From Pyrrhosoma nymphula (Eukaryota > Arthropoda > Insecta > Odonata > Coenagrionidae), in assembly GCA_963573305.1 (NCBI GenBank), contig OY754339.1, positions 9,099,941 through 9,163,940 on the forward strand: 64,000 bases of DNA, written 5' to 3'. Of this stretch, positions 1-13,214 are shown piece after piece. Below the pieces are notes generated by a model that ran no database searches, was not told the DNA's origin, and worked only from the letters and a program-made list of their open reading frames with translations. The position numbers were made by a program, and so were the translations under genes. Position 1 is the first letter of the stretch. Each line of letters begins with the position of its first letter.

Positions 1-3000
1 CTAAACAAGGACACGGAATTTCGTGCATAAAAATGCAACAGAAATATTGTTTCATCATATCTATTGTTGTACTTTTAAAAAATTTATCACCTTGAATGCA
101 CTTTTAATTACTTTTATTTAAAAAAGAATTCACTGTTTTTGACGCGATAAAAACTGCGCGGCTAGTTCCGCTGTTCTTTGAACAGATCACCCACGTTTAG
201 GTGCTTGGTATTTGTCAATTTTCCACCAATAAACTTGGAATTTTAAATTTTAAAAAGCTAAATTTATTCCCAACAGTTTATTGAAAATGTTTTCTCTGTA
301 TTACAAAAATTGCACCAGCCGTCCTAAAACGATTAAAACGCTCCTAATTTCGAAGTAAATGTGGCTCAATTGAAGCATTTTGCGGGGGACCTTTGTGTGC
401 TCTAATATGCAAGCTTCAAAAGTATTTAAAAGAAAAAAGAAATTATAACCAGTATTATGAAGATTGATTTTCATTTATATAAACACAGTACGTAGCGTAC
501 ATCCAGATTAAGTGCGGCGCTTCGCTTCTGAGATCCCGGAACAATATTTGGTTATTTAAATTCCTCGGGAAATTTTCCCTTCCAAATAAAAACCAGAATA
601 TATGTTTCGTTAAATTTAATTATGATTTTTTTGAGTTTGACTGTAGAAATATTTCCCTTGAATGCTTCCAAAAACGATTCTGCCCTCGTCAATAGAATCA
701 AAAAGGTCTTTATCTGCCGCTGGACTTTTATTTAATAGATGAAAACTAGATTGAGTGATTGATGTGTCGACCATCTTTCTTTTTTGAGATCATTAAATAC
801 AAATTCACGGAAATATGCTTGAGGTCGAATTTATTTATTTCAAGATGGTTTTATTTTTTTTATTTTCCAAGCAAGTCAAAGACGTTTTTGAAAAATACTT
901 TTACACAGTTTTCATTGAAACGGTGTATTTCTTTAGATTTTTGAAAGTTTTCTGTGAAATGTGAAAGTATTTTTTATAAGTAGGTACCTATGTGTTTTCC
1001 GAGGAATATAATTAAAGTTTGCTCGTCATGGAGATACCATAACTTATTAAAATCCTAAAAATAATCAATACTTACAATTTTATTTCTCTTTCCCTTTTTT
1101 TAAGAGCATGTATAAAATTTATATATCGCATTTTTTCAGCCTAAACGAAAATAAATTTTCGATAACTCAAATATGTATTCTATGTTTAAACCCGTCAACC
1201 GACGGCATCTCTTCGTTGACTCATAAAACAATTTCAATTGTCTTTCAAATGCTAAACAAATTTTTTTTAAAGTCTCTTTGTACCAGAATAGCATGTTGCT
1301 GGATTGACATCACTTAACGGTATTGCTTCACTGATTTATAAGTATTTCAACAGGAAAGATGAAATCATAGTAACTCATTATTTTACGCAAAGAAAATTAA
1401 AATGAAAATTTTATCAAATTACGAAAAACAAGCCGCACTTTACAAGGAAAAATTTCATTCTGCTGTAATCGATCTTTAAGAAGAAATACTTTTATAATGC
1501 AACACGTTTTTTCCCATAAAAGTCAAGCCATGCATATGTTTACTATTCAAACACAATTAGTTTTTCACAATATTACGTGTTCATTATTTGGTATTTCTCG
1601 GGATTTCCCGGGATTCCGTGAAGAGAATCACTTCTGTCCCGAAATCCCGGGATGAGCAAAAAAATGCCGTGAAATGAAAAAAAAAATAGCTTACACCCGC
1701 TCCTTCCGCATCCAACATCCTACTCTGTACCCTGCCACATCGTTTGCGAGTATAATCCTAACTTGGAGAGAATAACAGAAGAGGATGATCACGGGAATGA
1801 GAGTTGGAACGTGACGCAAAAAAAGAACAAGGGTACCACCTATATGAAGATGCGGTGGTGCAGTTGGGATAATGAGAGTGAATCACAGACATTAAGTTAG
1901 AGGTTGCACGTCCACGACGAATCCACGGCAAAATGAACCTTTTCGTCGTTTCGTGGCGTTCTCCTTTCGGCTTCCGCGTAGAACCTCAGTTGGCTTACGA
2001 GAGGCGTTAATGATGCTCGCGCTTGCGGTCGGCAAGGGAACTTTTGTCGTTATTCATTTTTTCCACACATTTATATTTTCGCGCCAAACACTTTTATTTC
2101 GAAGCATGCGACACAACCCACGTCGAGCTTCGCCTAATTCAATTCGTGAACAAAAATGGTAATGCCGAATTAGCTTTCGCAGCTTTCCAGCGAACCCACC
2201 ACCTACTTGTTTTTGCGAACGAATGCTATATGCTTGTTGTGTTTCGTCTTTCGTGCGTGAGGAGGCGCGCTAACCTCTCCATTTTTCCAATTCGTATTCA
2301 TTATTATTTTTTTTTCATTTGGCTGCCATTCGGGAATAGTCTCCCCGCTTTCATTTGTTTCAGTTTTGAATAAATTTTAATTTTATTTACTATTTTAGAA
2401 CGAATGACGCACCGTGAATTGCAATTGTTTGGCGACAGGACGGAATTCAAATTCATGGGGCGTTTTCGATTCTCGAAATGTTTTGACGTTCCCCGTAAAC
2501 GCAAACAAGTAGGATGTCCTATTTGTTTACTCTCGTCAAAATTGTGATTGAAATTCACTACATTGCCCGTCACCCAAACCTTTCTGACTCACACAGTTTT
2601 GTCTTTTTTTATCATCACCGAGGGGAATTTTTTTTCTCGCGGAAGGAGAAAGGGGAAAAGCTTTTTGTTTTAAAGGCTACAAGGGGCCGATTACTACGCT
2701 TTCGTTTAGTTCCGATTTTATGTATATTTTTTTCCTTAACTCACCCACCGTTTTGTTCACGCGAAGCAAGTATTATTCCAAAAACAAGAGGATTTTTTTC
2801 TTGCTCGGGATGTTCAAAATAAAAGAAAGGAGTCGAGCTCTCGGAATAATAATAAAAAAACGACAGGATGCAAACATCGGTGCTCAACTTTTTGAATGCC
2901 TTTGCATTAAGTACGGATCAAGACAAATAATGCCGTGTTATGGTTACGTTTTGATTCGAGCAGGCGCTCCCTCTTGTGTGTTTGTTTTTCGACACGAAAG

Positions 3001-3060
3001 TTGGGGTGGATAATTATTGCAAGCAAAATAAAGAAAGAACCTGAAAAAATAACAAAATGA
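1..3060. other. AT-rich spacer, no gene recognised
   Basis: No coding region, RNA gene or known element was recognised. Short open frames at 1953-2162 and 2023-2373 have no domain or motif. Base composition rises in GC between about 1900 and 2500 without other support for an exon. Confidence 0.5.
1605..1654. repeat. Short imperfect hairpin around CCCGGGATT
   Basis: Two copies of a CCCGGGATT-type sequence lie in opposite orientation with a short spacer and could form a hairpin. It may be the terminal region of a DNA transposon, but no target duplication or second end was found. Confidence 0.3.
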
Positions 3061-3079
3061 ATGTGCGACGGGTTGAGAG

Positions 3080-4110
3080 TAGGAGAGGGGCACCATGTCC
3101 CTCTTTTGACTCATCCTTTTCCCTGTTCCCTGCCCCTGTTCCCTGCCCCTGTTCCCCTTTCCATCTCTTTCCTTTTCCTCTCAAACCCTTCCCCATCCCT
3201 CCCTTACACCCCATACTACTCGTTTCCCCTATCCACCTTCTCTACACCCCCTTTCCTCCAAAAAAGTCTCTTCATTCTTCCATCTAGAAGTCTCAGCCAA
3301 CTCCCTCGGCCCATACTAACCTAACCCGGCCCCCTGATTTTACCCCTGCCTTACCCTTTTTTTTCTCATACATATTTTTTTTCGTGTTCCCTATCCCTCG
3401 CACACCCCCGTTCACCTCTCCTGGTTCTCCCCCTACCTTACCCTTCTTGCTGTTCCAGTATCCCTTCCTCTCGACCCTTCCCTGTACCCCGGCCAACACA
3501 TCTCTCCTCCCCTCTCCACGCCCGCTCATTCCCCGCCAAAAACGACTTTCTTTCCTTGGCAATTCATAACCCAAGAGCATAGCTCAACGTTAAAGTTTCC
3601 AGGGACCAACTTCTAAAATAATGCATCATTCATGATATCGTTACATCAATTTGTTCCTCTCTCCGTCCGACCCTTTCCATCTCTCTCCCTATCCGTTCCC
3701 CTCCCCCCATGCCCCTCCCCAGCGCTCAACCCTCATCCTCCTGGACCCCATATCCCCCCTTTCCTTTTCGTACCCTGACCCTCCTCCCCTGCAAAAACGT
3801 ACCCCCAACGTGCGCCAGCTCCACCCACCCCCTTTATTCGGGCATGACCACTCTTCCATCCCCCCCCCTACTCCATTTGACTCATATTCCCCCCCCCCTC
3901 TCCCACATACACAAGCTCCTCCTCATCATCTTGCATATATATCCTCCTTGCATCCACCCCTTCCGCATTTGACTCTCCCCATTCCACACACTGCATTTGA
4001 CTCGCGCACCATGTAGCCCCCCTTCACATCTTCCTCTTGCTTATCCTCCCCTCTCATTTGAATCACCTCATCCACCTCACCCCCTCTTTCATATTCTGCG
4101 CTTTGCATTT
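3080..4110. repeat. Pyrimidine-rich low-complexity block
   Basis: About 1 kb is dominated by C and T on the + strand, giving long open frames on both strands that are composition artefacts. It includes a 14-bp minisatellite of about three units (CCCTGTTCCCTGCC) near 3119-3156. A short TTTGACTC word recurs at irregular spacing near 3104, 3877, 3967 and 3995. No conserved protein was recognised. Confidence 0.7.
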
Positions 4111-4843
4111 ATGGCTCCGATTGACGGAATGGCTGTAGTAGAGTGGTAGCGAAACATGGTCACAGTGGAAACTTTACGTTAATCAGGGGAAGGCTCGTGA
4201 GTCAGGGGTCTGCAGAGGAGCGGAGGGGATAGGACAGTACTTTGTAGGACACGCTTCCATCAATGCATTTAACTTAAGAGAACGGGAAAATATCTGCAAA
4301 CCAATTCTCAACTGTTTGCGAACAAAAAAGTTGGATTAATAACCATATCTATCCATATAATTACCAAGGTTTGTCTGTCTGTAACGCTGCTGGGGGCGCT
4401 GCAATGGAGCTGTCAGCCACGCCTGTTCTAGGTAACTTCCAGGTAACCTATGAAGTTGAAATTTGGCTTGAAAGCGGAAAAGACATTTTTCCGCTTAATC
4501 CAGGGTCTAACAATTCAAAAAAGACCTCGAAAGCATATCACGCCCACAATATGCGTCCCCTAAAAGGTTGGTTTCACTCTAAATCTTCGTGTAGACGAAA
4601 TTATTATGAAATAATGAAAGGACAGTATCACATAGTGATTAAATTTGTTTATTTGAACTAATTAACATAAAAGCCGATCTTTAAAATATGCATATAATCC
4701 GTCATTTTTGTCTGTTTTTCCTATTTTTTCCGGTATAATACAATTCCCTACGTTGTCGATAACCCCGTTTAAGATATTAAATAAATCAGTGTTACCTTTG
4801 GTAAGAATACATTCTGCTAATTCTTTTAAAGAAAGTACAAAGG
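4111..4843. other. Spacer, no recognised feature
   Basis: A 96-residue open frame at 4371-4661 (+) starts inside a TGTCTGTCTGT stretch and matches no family I know. A TGTCTG run followed by a TTGAAATTTGG-like segment is often seen in Helitron-associated repeats, but too little is present for a call. Confidence 0.4.
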
Positions 4844-5130
4844 ATGGTTGGAGAAGAAAGAAGTATACTGAGAGAAATTAAAAAGAGAAAGGCAAAATGG
4901 AATGGACGTATTTTAAGGAATAACAGCCTACAGAAATTAATAATAGAAGGGAGAATAGGGAAAGGGAAAAGAGGAAGAGGAAGGAGGAGGTACGGAATGC
5001 TGAGGGATATAAAAGAAGGAAGGAGTTATGCGGAGATGAAGAGAGAGAGGCCCAGGACAGAATGCTGTGGAGAAAACACTACCGTTGAAACCTGTCTGTG
5101 GACAGATGCACCAATGATGATGATGATTAG
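4844..5130 (+). pseudogene. Non-LTR retrotransposon 3' end (C-terminus after RT)
   Basis: The frame begins with a VGEERSIL segment, then a basic stretch containing KRKAKWNGRILR and LIIEGRIGKGKRGRGRRR. This is the usual C-terminal tail of a widespread class of LINE endonuclease/reverse transcriptases, in which the pattern is GEER, RRRWIGHVLR, IEGRxxGKRxRGR. The nuclease and RT are absent, so the copy is 5'-truncated. Just downstream, after GGACAGATGCACCA, lies a short ATG-repeat run at about 5113-5128, like the simple-repeat tail of such elements. The fragment at 13971-14155 appears to be from the same family and covers the part just upstream. Clade assignment by eye is uncertain. Confidence 0.75.
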
Positions 5131-5159
5131 GTCAAACAATTACAATAAATTCTTTTTCA

Positions 5160-5645
5160 TTCTTCTTTTCTTATATACTCCCTTCTTGTACACACCTTCT
5201 CCCTGCCGACGGATTGCATCTCTTTGACTCCTCCCCCTTTTTATTCAACCCACTCCACCTCAAGATTCATACCACGCCGAACGTCTCCCGAGACATTCTC
5301 CTTTCCCCCCCCCTTCCTTCTTATCCCATGCGCGTCCTAATTTCCCCCTTCAGCGCCCATCCCAACGCCCACCTCCATCCCTTTCTTATCCCCTTCCTTC
5401 TCACCCTGAACACCTTAGAGAATAAGTAACCCCTCCCTCTTCACCCCCTCCCACATCCATCTTCCTCTCCACCTTCCGTAACGACATTTTTGTCATTCTT
5501 GGCGACCCCTCTTCCCCCCTCCCCTCTCCGTCTCCCAACCATAACTCCCATTAACTCTTCCCAACACCCCAACCCACCCTCTATCCCACGCTATACTCCT
5601 CTCAAGACATCCATTTCCTCCATCCAACTCTCCTCTACCCCATCT
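5160..5645. repeat. Pyrimidine-rich low-complexity block
   Basis: This second C/T-rich block directly follows the LINE tail. It contains another CTTTGACTC word near 5221 and resembles the block at 3080-4110 in composition and word use, so the two may derive from one pyrimidine-rich repeat split by the intervening sequence. Open frames here are compositional. Confidence 0.6.
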
Positions 5646-7879
5646 GTCCACGCATCAGTGATAATATTTGGCACGACGACTCCGGCGACTTGAGTTATTT
5701 TGCGCCGAAGATTCCCGAAAAATAAAATAATGTCCTCATTTTTTGGGTGCGGTGAAGATGGGTTCCTTTTAATACAAGGCGATGAAGTTAGCGCAGACCG
5801 GAATGCATCAGCACGCTTCAGTGCACACGAACAACGTTGAACGGAACGATTAGAGTGGGAGAAACATTTGGTAACCTGCCGGTTGGTAAGCATTCTGTGG
5901 GTACAAAGCAGTCACGGTCGAATATTTTGTGTATTGATATCAAACTCCTTCGAAAAATTTGTTTTTAAAAACGTACGCTTTTTACTCCTGAGTAATTTTA
6001 AACTTTAAAATATTCATATGTGACGCCTTTGCGAAAAATCAAAATAAAAATCTATAATAATGTAATAAAAATATTAAGCGTTGAAAATATGCTGAATAGT
6101 GACGAGCGGTTACAAACGGCTCGACATCGTTAGCGCGAGAATACATTTTGGGATTGGCAGATATTTGCGTGGACAACAGCAATGTTGCGATTTGGTACTT
6201 CCTAATTATCATTTGTTTTTAGCTCAAAATAAGCACCCTAAATTTAAATGACAATTGAGTGAGGTTGGATAGCAAGCCGATATAAAACCACCGTCCTACA
6301 GGTCCGCGAAATTCGAAGGAAAAAACAAACATGACGACATATTAAAATAGATTCTTCCCTTAATAAGTTCCCATCACAAATATTTGATGACTCATACGTA
6401 GAACGTCTTGCTAAAAATACACAAAAAACTTTCAAAATCGAAAGGAGTATGAGTTTTTACAAAAAACGCTTTTGAAGTTCAAAATAAAAATTTGCGCAGT
6501 GAATTGTAAAATTCTTAACAAATGACTTCATACTACTTTGTGCTGTTGCTTTCTCTTTTCAATTTGAATTTATGATTTTTCATATCTATTATATACCTGG
6601 ACATGTCGAAGTTAAATCAAACACAAATTTACGAGAAGCTTTCATACTCTAGTTTTACAAGCTAAGTTTTCATATTCCCGTAACTAGGCAACGGATGCAT
6701 AATTTGCAAAACCATTGGGCATGGCCAACAATATAGTAAAACGAAATACGTCCAGCAGAATTGGTCAAAATTGGAGACGTCAAAGGCAACTCTTTCGAAT
6801 TGAAGTGGAAATATCATATTGTTTCTTCTTCTTAGTTATTTTCTCTAGTTATCCATTAGGATTCACTTTCATACGGATTTTTTCTCGTGCTAACCTATTC
6901 TCAATTCCAATGTCTGCCTATTTAAGAGTTCAGACTTCCATCAGTTATCCATGCTGATATCAGCATAGAATCACAATTTCATTACTTAATCAGAGAACTA
7001 GATGAAGCGTTGGTTGGCCAGGATAAAGATGAAGTTGTCAACCTTAACCAGAGAATGCTGTAATTGAAGAAAAGGGCCGCAGGGCCTACTGTTAAGGAAG
7101 AAGAAGATTAAAATACTAGTATTGAGGGGAGAACCGTATTTATAACAGATTAAAAATGAAATTCATTTGTCTTTTAAGAGAATTAGATATAGTAATGCAA
7201 GGTCCGGAATCCAGTCGGTTGACTGATTTTAGAGAAGCTCATCAGATACGTAGAATAGTCGTGTCACATATAGCTAATGAAGAATTTTTACTTTCCTTCT
7301 AGCCATTAATGTAGTCTTCTTAATTCAAATAATTATACTTAAAAGTTCGTAATTTTAAGTAGTGCATGCCAGTTACTCGCGTCTATGTTGAGTTTGAAGG
7401 GCCTCGAATGGATATCCCGAAATCGCGAAGAAATACTGACTGCTTAGACAAAATATGGTCAACATTGTCACTAAAATTGAGTTTTAATCAATGAAAAAAT
7501 CTTATTTCCTCTCAAAAATGTGCAATTGTGCTACTTATTTTTGTTATTACCATTTGAAGCATTGGTTACGGATGCCTGACTGAAACACAGCTTTGCCTGA
7601 AACTAATTATTTTGGTTCTAATTCGTTCATTTCAGAGGTCAAGTAGATTGCTTGCTTCAGTTTCGAGGAGAAAGCGTCTTCATAACGAACATTAGCGAGG
7701 GCAGTAACTGTGCGGATTGGGAACAGGAAATAAGTGCCGAGAATCAAAGATTACTGTTATGAAAGAACCACTGTTATGCTGGAATTTATGACTCTACCGC
7801 AAATAATACACCCTACCACAAGCAGTTAAGCATACAAGTACTCAAAGAGAGTAGAATCGATTACCATTATCTTTTCAAA
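5646..7879. other. AT-rich spacer
   Basis: No gene or element was recognised. A stretch near 7040-7110 ending in AAGAAGAAGA resembles a LINE or SINE tail but has no body that I can identify. Confidence 0.45.
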
Positions 7880-7995
7880 TTTTGAGGAAGCCGGGACTAG
7901 CCACGGTAGTAAACTTTACAGAGTCACCCGCAAGTGCACAGAAGTGCGATATTCCACAGGAAAAAAATCATTCGCCTGACCGGGATGTGGAATAT
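7880..7995 (-). mobile_element. SINE B fragment (reverse orientation)
   Basis: The segment carries GAGTCACCCGCAAGTGCAC and AAAAATCATTCGCCTGACCGG, which recur in the same order at 40045-40145 and in part at 57495-57625. Read on the minus strand, the CCGGTCAGG-CGAATGATTTTT part matches the sequence just after the tRNA-like B box in the plus-strand copies at 41285 and 58320. This copy lacks a clear promoter half. Confidence 0.6.
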
Positions 7996-8201
7996 CGCAA
8001 TAATCTTTTTAGATGCCTGTGTTTATACACGATATATGATCAATGCTGTGGAGGAGTAGATTCTTTACTAGAAACACAGTAGAGATGATTGTTTTTTTTG
8101 GAAAGTAAAAGGATGATTCTACGATTAAGAAAATGCATTGCACTATGCATGCACTGATATCGTGCTATCAATATGCTCTGATATTGTGTTATGGTGCTTA
8201 T

Positions 8202-8646
8202 CAATGGACGATTTTACAAATGACGTCACACAACGCTTGCGCGCGGAAGAAGTTGGTACTATCGGGACAAACAAATCATATCCAACCATTGAAGTCTTGA
8301 GGGAATCAAGTTAAATAATAGTGAATTTCTCTTTTGATTAATTTTGGTTTCAGTTAAACCTGGAGCCTTTGAACTAATCTTTTAATCGTTCAAAACCAGT
8401 GAAGGTGGCTCAAAATTTAACTCCAAAAATAAACTCCACTCCCTCCATATAGGGATTATTCCTATATCTCGTGTCGCTTTTGCACAACCCATAAGCACAC
8501 CTTTTCACCATTTTAACGCAACTAACAAATCAGCGAGATGACCTTTCCCAATGGTAAACATACTAAAACACGATTTGTTTGCCCCGATAGTTACAGCTAC
8601 TCCCGACGGCGCTACTATCGACCTTCAAGTGTGAAATCGTCCATTG
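8202..8646. mobile_element. Non-autonomous inverted-repeat DNA element (445 bp)
   Basis: The ends are inverted copies of CAATGGACGATTTTACA (8202-8218 and 8630-8646, one mismatch). A second inverted pair, ACTATCGGGACAAACAAATC, lies inside at 8258-8277 and 8572-8591 with one mismatch. The symmetry of two nested pairs indicates one fold-back element. No open frame of note is inside. The target-site duplication is not clear, so the superfamily is unassigned. A single related end, AAATGGACGATTTT, occurs near 43516. Confidence 0.65.
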
Positions 8647-9104
8647 GATCGCACTGTCTACATTAATTTGAGTTATTTAACCAAATGGTAGTAATTTTTA
8701 CATTGGTGCACATCAATAAATGTTTCTCTATATTCCTACCAACTCATGCTCATTATCAACACGACTGTTTCGTCTATGAGCCACCCCAGTAGTGTTACAA
8801 AGCATTGAATACTTAGAAATGAGTTCCAATGAAGATATATTTTTTTATCCTCGCCTGATTTTTTATTTGCTTTCAAAAAACGATTTTCAAAACGCAATGA
8901 GACTAATCCCTCCAGTATATGTAAGAGGATATTTATTTTCCTGATATTCATGTTTATTGAGTGATAATAGTCCTGCATTTTTTTCCCGTAGTATATAAGA
9001 CGTTGTATGCTTTTATTTTTATCATAATAGTTCATGACTTTTCCATTAATTAGGTAGTATTAAAATCCACAGCTTCAGAATCTGCTTTGTAGAATCTTTT
9101 TATA
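8647..9104. other. Spacer
   Basis: Nothing was recognised. A 99-residue open frame at 8736-9035 (-) has no recognisable motif. Confidence 0.4.
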
Positions 9105-9255
9105 TCCATTTCAATAATGTTTTGTACTTTTCTACACTTTTTATTTTTATTACTTATGTAGTCTACACCTGACGATTCCAAAAATTGTTGAAACGAGTTG
9201 TGTTGAAAAAAATACAAAGTGCTTAAAAGTACAAAACATTATGGAAATAGATAGG
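9105..9255 (+). repeat. Palindromic repeat with CTGACGA...GAAAC core
   Basis: Arms at about 9105-9152 and 9207-9251 are inverted copies sharing AATGTTTTGTACTTTT. Between them lies CTGACGA (9169-9175), about 14 bases with weak self-pairing, then GAAAC (9190-9194). The same arrangement is seen at 15.15, 43.4, 46.5, 48.25 and 50.03 kb. It may be a decayed Penelope-like terminal repeat, but the sequence after GAAAC does not give a clean cleavage triplet here. Confidence 0.5.
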
Positions 9256-9584
9256 TAGTACTACGTACTTTAAACTATATAATACCGTGTACCCATGGAT
9301 AAATGCTCACTTCGTTACTAACACTTCACACCGCTTGATATGTCCGGCATTATTTTATTTTGTTCTCTGCATGAAGTAGCATCTCGTAGCGTTCATGAAT
9401 TAACAGTATTAGTAATATTAACCACTAGATGTGTCCATAGCATTGTTCTTCATGTTCATTTACGTATCACTCTCCCAGTTTCCGGTTGGACTGCGCACTG
9501 TTCTCCTGACTGCTTCTTGGCCTGCGCCTAGCGGCAGGGGGAGCGTACGAGGTTCTGATTTGTGCTAGGACGAGTTCTCCATGC

Positions 9585-9645
9585 ATTGTGTGGAATCACC
9601 CCGTGCCACACACCCTAGTGGTGGCTTGCATGGTACTTCGTAGAT
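9585..9645 (+). mobile_element. SINE D-like tail fragment
   Basis: The segment CCCCGTGCCACACACCC followed by TACTTCGTAGATG resembles the 3' part of SINE D (CCCCCTGCCGTACGCC...GTAGTATGTAGATG at 60970-61020). Similar tails occur at 20605-20700 (-), 43865-44005, 45350-45480 (-) and 58780-58885. The tRNA-like head is missing. Confidence 0.4.
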
Positions 9646-12600
9646 GAAATGTTTTGTCTTTTATTAAATTCAAATTAGGCTAGTTGAATAGAAGTCCTGT
9701 CATTGATATTTATTTACTCCCTTTTTTTGAGCCCTATGAAAATTAATTATTTTCCGCAATCATTGGTACATGTTTCGACAACTCATGATACCTTAGCAAT
9801 TATTATTTAGGGCTTACTGTTTTACAAAGGAGTAACGTGATTGGCGCTTGGAGTACCAGTCCCTTACCATCAACATTTATCTCTTTCAAAAATATATTGG
9901 CTATCAATGTAAATGGTAAGCATTTTTGATGCAGAAAAAGATGAAAAAATGATTGAATGGTCTGTTAGTATAATAACAGTTTTAATACATACCTATCCAC
10001 AAACTTTCATTTGAGGTTTTTAGAGATTTTAAGCAATTTGAATGCATACTAAATATGGGCGAGAAAAAATGTATCAATTACAACTGTTTCTCATTCACAT
10101 GTACTATTTATACCTATAATTTATTTGAGCATATTTGAGAAGCAAAGGGGGAAATAAGGAAAGGGTATATTATATAAATTTATCGGTTGGCCACAATGCC
10201 TACAGAGTCATCTAGACTATAAAATTTTTATGAAATCCCGATTTACTTTGTGTCTATTAGAGAAGACAATTGGAAGAGGAAAAAACGGAGTTAATCTGAT
10301 TTTATTTTACAGAAAATTCTCCTGCATCAATGAGTATGAATCCTAATGAAAAAATGATTGCGTGAAAATTACTTAACCACCTCTTCTTGTAATCACGAGA
10401 CCATGAGGATAAATCGGGAGAAGAGTAGTTTGTTGCATCAGCATGGATATTACGGCACCGGATGGCGACATATTGTGCGGTAACATGTCCGACATCCACA
10501 ATGGAGATCACGTCCCCCTAAGACTTTTATATTAGATTTCGGGACACGACCACTAGACTTATATTCGGAGAGAGGGCCCCCCCTCCCTTTCATCCAGCCA
10601 ATTACGAGACGGAAGCCTCTTTTTTTATTCCATCATTCGTCCTTATCGTTGTCTCCTCTTTTCTTCATCTTTGTGGAGTATGTGGAGGAGTATTTTCACT
10701 TTTAGCCCTTCAGGGTTTTCGATCAAAACCTCTTCCCTACTACTCGCAAGGAATCGGGAGACGTTGGAGGCATTTTGAATCCAGGCTACCTATGGGTTTC
10801 CCAGCTAGTGGCAGGAGGTTTTTATTTTTCTCGGGCACGGTCGGTCTGGTAATAGTATGGGGGGATATAAAGGGTATGGGGGGGGGGAGCGTACGAAACG
10901 AAAGAAGAGGTCTAAAACAAGGGTACGAGGATAAAAAAATATCATGGCAAACTCCTGACGGAAGCGAAAAACCCTGCCTTAAACTTAGAGATGAAGGAAC
11001 TTCCAAACAATAGCGTACCTCCTCGTCTTGTAGCCGAGAGAAAGAGAGGATAAGGTATGGGGGGGGCCCAACCACACCGGGTCGGTAAGGCTGGTCGTCC
11101 GGATGGAAGATGAAGAATAAACAAAAAGAACTAACTCACAAAAAAGAAGATAAAAGAGACTTTTTTCCATCCTCCTTAAAAGAACACGTGCTCCTTTTTG
11201 ATAACGACTTGTGTAACATTTTGATGTCAAGAGAGAGAAGGAATTTCGTTTTTAGGTGGAGGGAGAGGGTTAGTTCTGCCTCCAAAACGTCGGCTATCCT
11301 TCCCCAAAAACACAAGACTTAAACCAACCTTCTTCTTTCTCCTTCCACACTGAACTAACCAACGCTTTGTCCTCCCACTTTTCCTCCTTTCTTCCTCCTC
11401 CCAATTCCTGGCAAATTTCTCTCTGTGACAGAATACGGAATCGTAATTAAAACTGTTGGAAAGGGTAGTGGTCGGGTTTGGGATTGGAGTTGGTTAGTGG
11501 GGAACGACGCTTTGCAAATGAAGACGACGACGATGCAGGAAGATGGAAAACGGCGCTAACTTTATGTTATTTTTTCAACTTAAACTTTTCCCTTGGTGAA
11601 GCGTCCCTCAACTCACTCAAATCTATTTTTTTATTTATTTTTTTTCGGATCTTTGCGTAAATATTTTTATAATTCCGTCCTCGTCTTCTACATCGCGAAA
11701 ATTTTCGGGAGCGTCGGGGATGATTGCTCCAAGTAATTAAAAAAGTAAGGAGAGCAGAGATTGTCGTCGTTAACTCCGTCGGAAGAGATTAAGAAAACTG
11801 GAATCCAGAAGTTTCATCCATCTCCTTGGAAACGTACTCCATCATCCAGAATCAAATTTTCATGAATTTAAAAAAATTACTGATGTCCTCTTCATGCTCC
11901 GTTTCTCGGCGTTTTGATGCGATAAATGCTGTTCTATTAAAACCAAGAACTTTAGTGAGTGGTTTTCCTTTCATTCAACGTAAAAAAGACGACGACTGTT
12001 GAAAGTTTGAGAAACGGTAGTTCTTTTTACTTTTCTTCGACTACTGCACGAATTAAGTGTTCAAATGATTTTTTTCGTGGATATATATTTCATTTAGGTA
12101 TTGCGCTATTCCATAGCATAAGTGTTTTTAGACTTTCTCCTAATATCGCTTAATGGATAACGACATATTGTTCTGCGTTCTGGCTTTATTTTTTGCTGTC
12201 ATTTATCGTGCAGTTTTCTCATTTGTTTATAATTACCCAAATGCTGGAGCACCTACTTAAAGACCCCATTGGGGAACATATATTATTGAAAATAATAATT
12301 ATATATTTCAATGTGAACTTGATTCACTTACACAAACATTTGACAGACAAACGACGTTTTTGCAAAGATATATTGAATACCTCGCGCACTCTTCGGCGTC
12401 AAAACGAGTCTGAAAATCTGAGGTATGACGTCATGGAACGGTATATCTTCTATTAATACGACCCATTTTAGTTTGAAATTTCACTGGTTTGCTCTAATTT
12501 GACGAAAAGTATTGTTTTTTATTTATGTTTATGATAGACAATGATCATGTATGTAGAGTGAGGAAGCAACAAAGGGTGGTGACGTCAACATACTGACGTG

Positions 12601-13214
12601 TCGTTTTGGATCATGTGACGTTTTCAAACAACTATGCACTTTTTGAAAGCATGCTATATGCTATTCTATGTCAGCGGTTGACCCATATACACGTGAATCA
12701 TATCTTTACTTGAGATCGACCGAAAACCTGCTGTAGCATGCTGAACTAAGAGAAATAAATTTCATGCATATATCCCTCTGTTCATGCCCATTTCAGTATG
12801 GCAACTCTAAGTATTTCTTATCCTTCGTTTTCGCCGGAGTAAATTACTTCTCTTTCATATCCAAGACACAAGAAAAACCTTCATTATGATTACTAGAGTC
12901 TTTTGGTAAAACATTTGGCCAGTTTTGGCAACTTGTCGTTTTATGTTTGCCTTTAGGTAGACACCTATGTGCATTTGGATGAGTCGTCATTGGCGTGCTA
13001 ACTCGAGATCATCTTCTGTTTACACACGACCTTCAGTTGAACTTTCCTTTGGCCACAGGGACTTAAGCCTATTTTACGTGTTTTTAACGGACAAGAAAAG
13101 CATTTCTCGCGAAGGAGGCAGAAATGGCCTGTCAACATCGGGAATTTTTAAAACTGACGAATTTTATCCTCACTGGCCGCGTTAGTAATGCATACATAAA
13201 ATACATCGAAAACA
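9646..13214. other. Spacer with G-rich patches
   Basis: No gene or element was recognised. Between 10560 and 11330 there are several C or G runs, including two TATGGGGGG words near 10876 and 11056, and the overlapping open frames there look compositional. TGACGTCA-like words occur near 12427 and 12581 without other promoter context. Confidence 0.45.

Noticed and set aside
1953..2373. Overlapping open frames in a slightly GC-richer stretch
   Set aside because: No domain, no start context or splice pattern that could be defended, and two frames are open at once.
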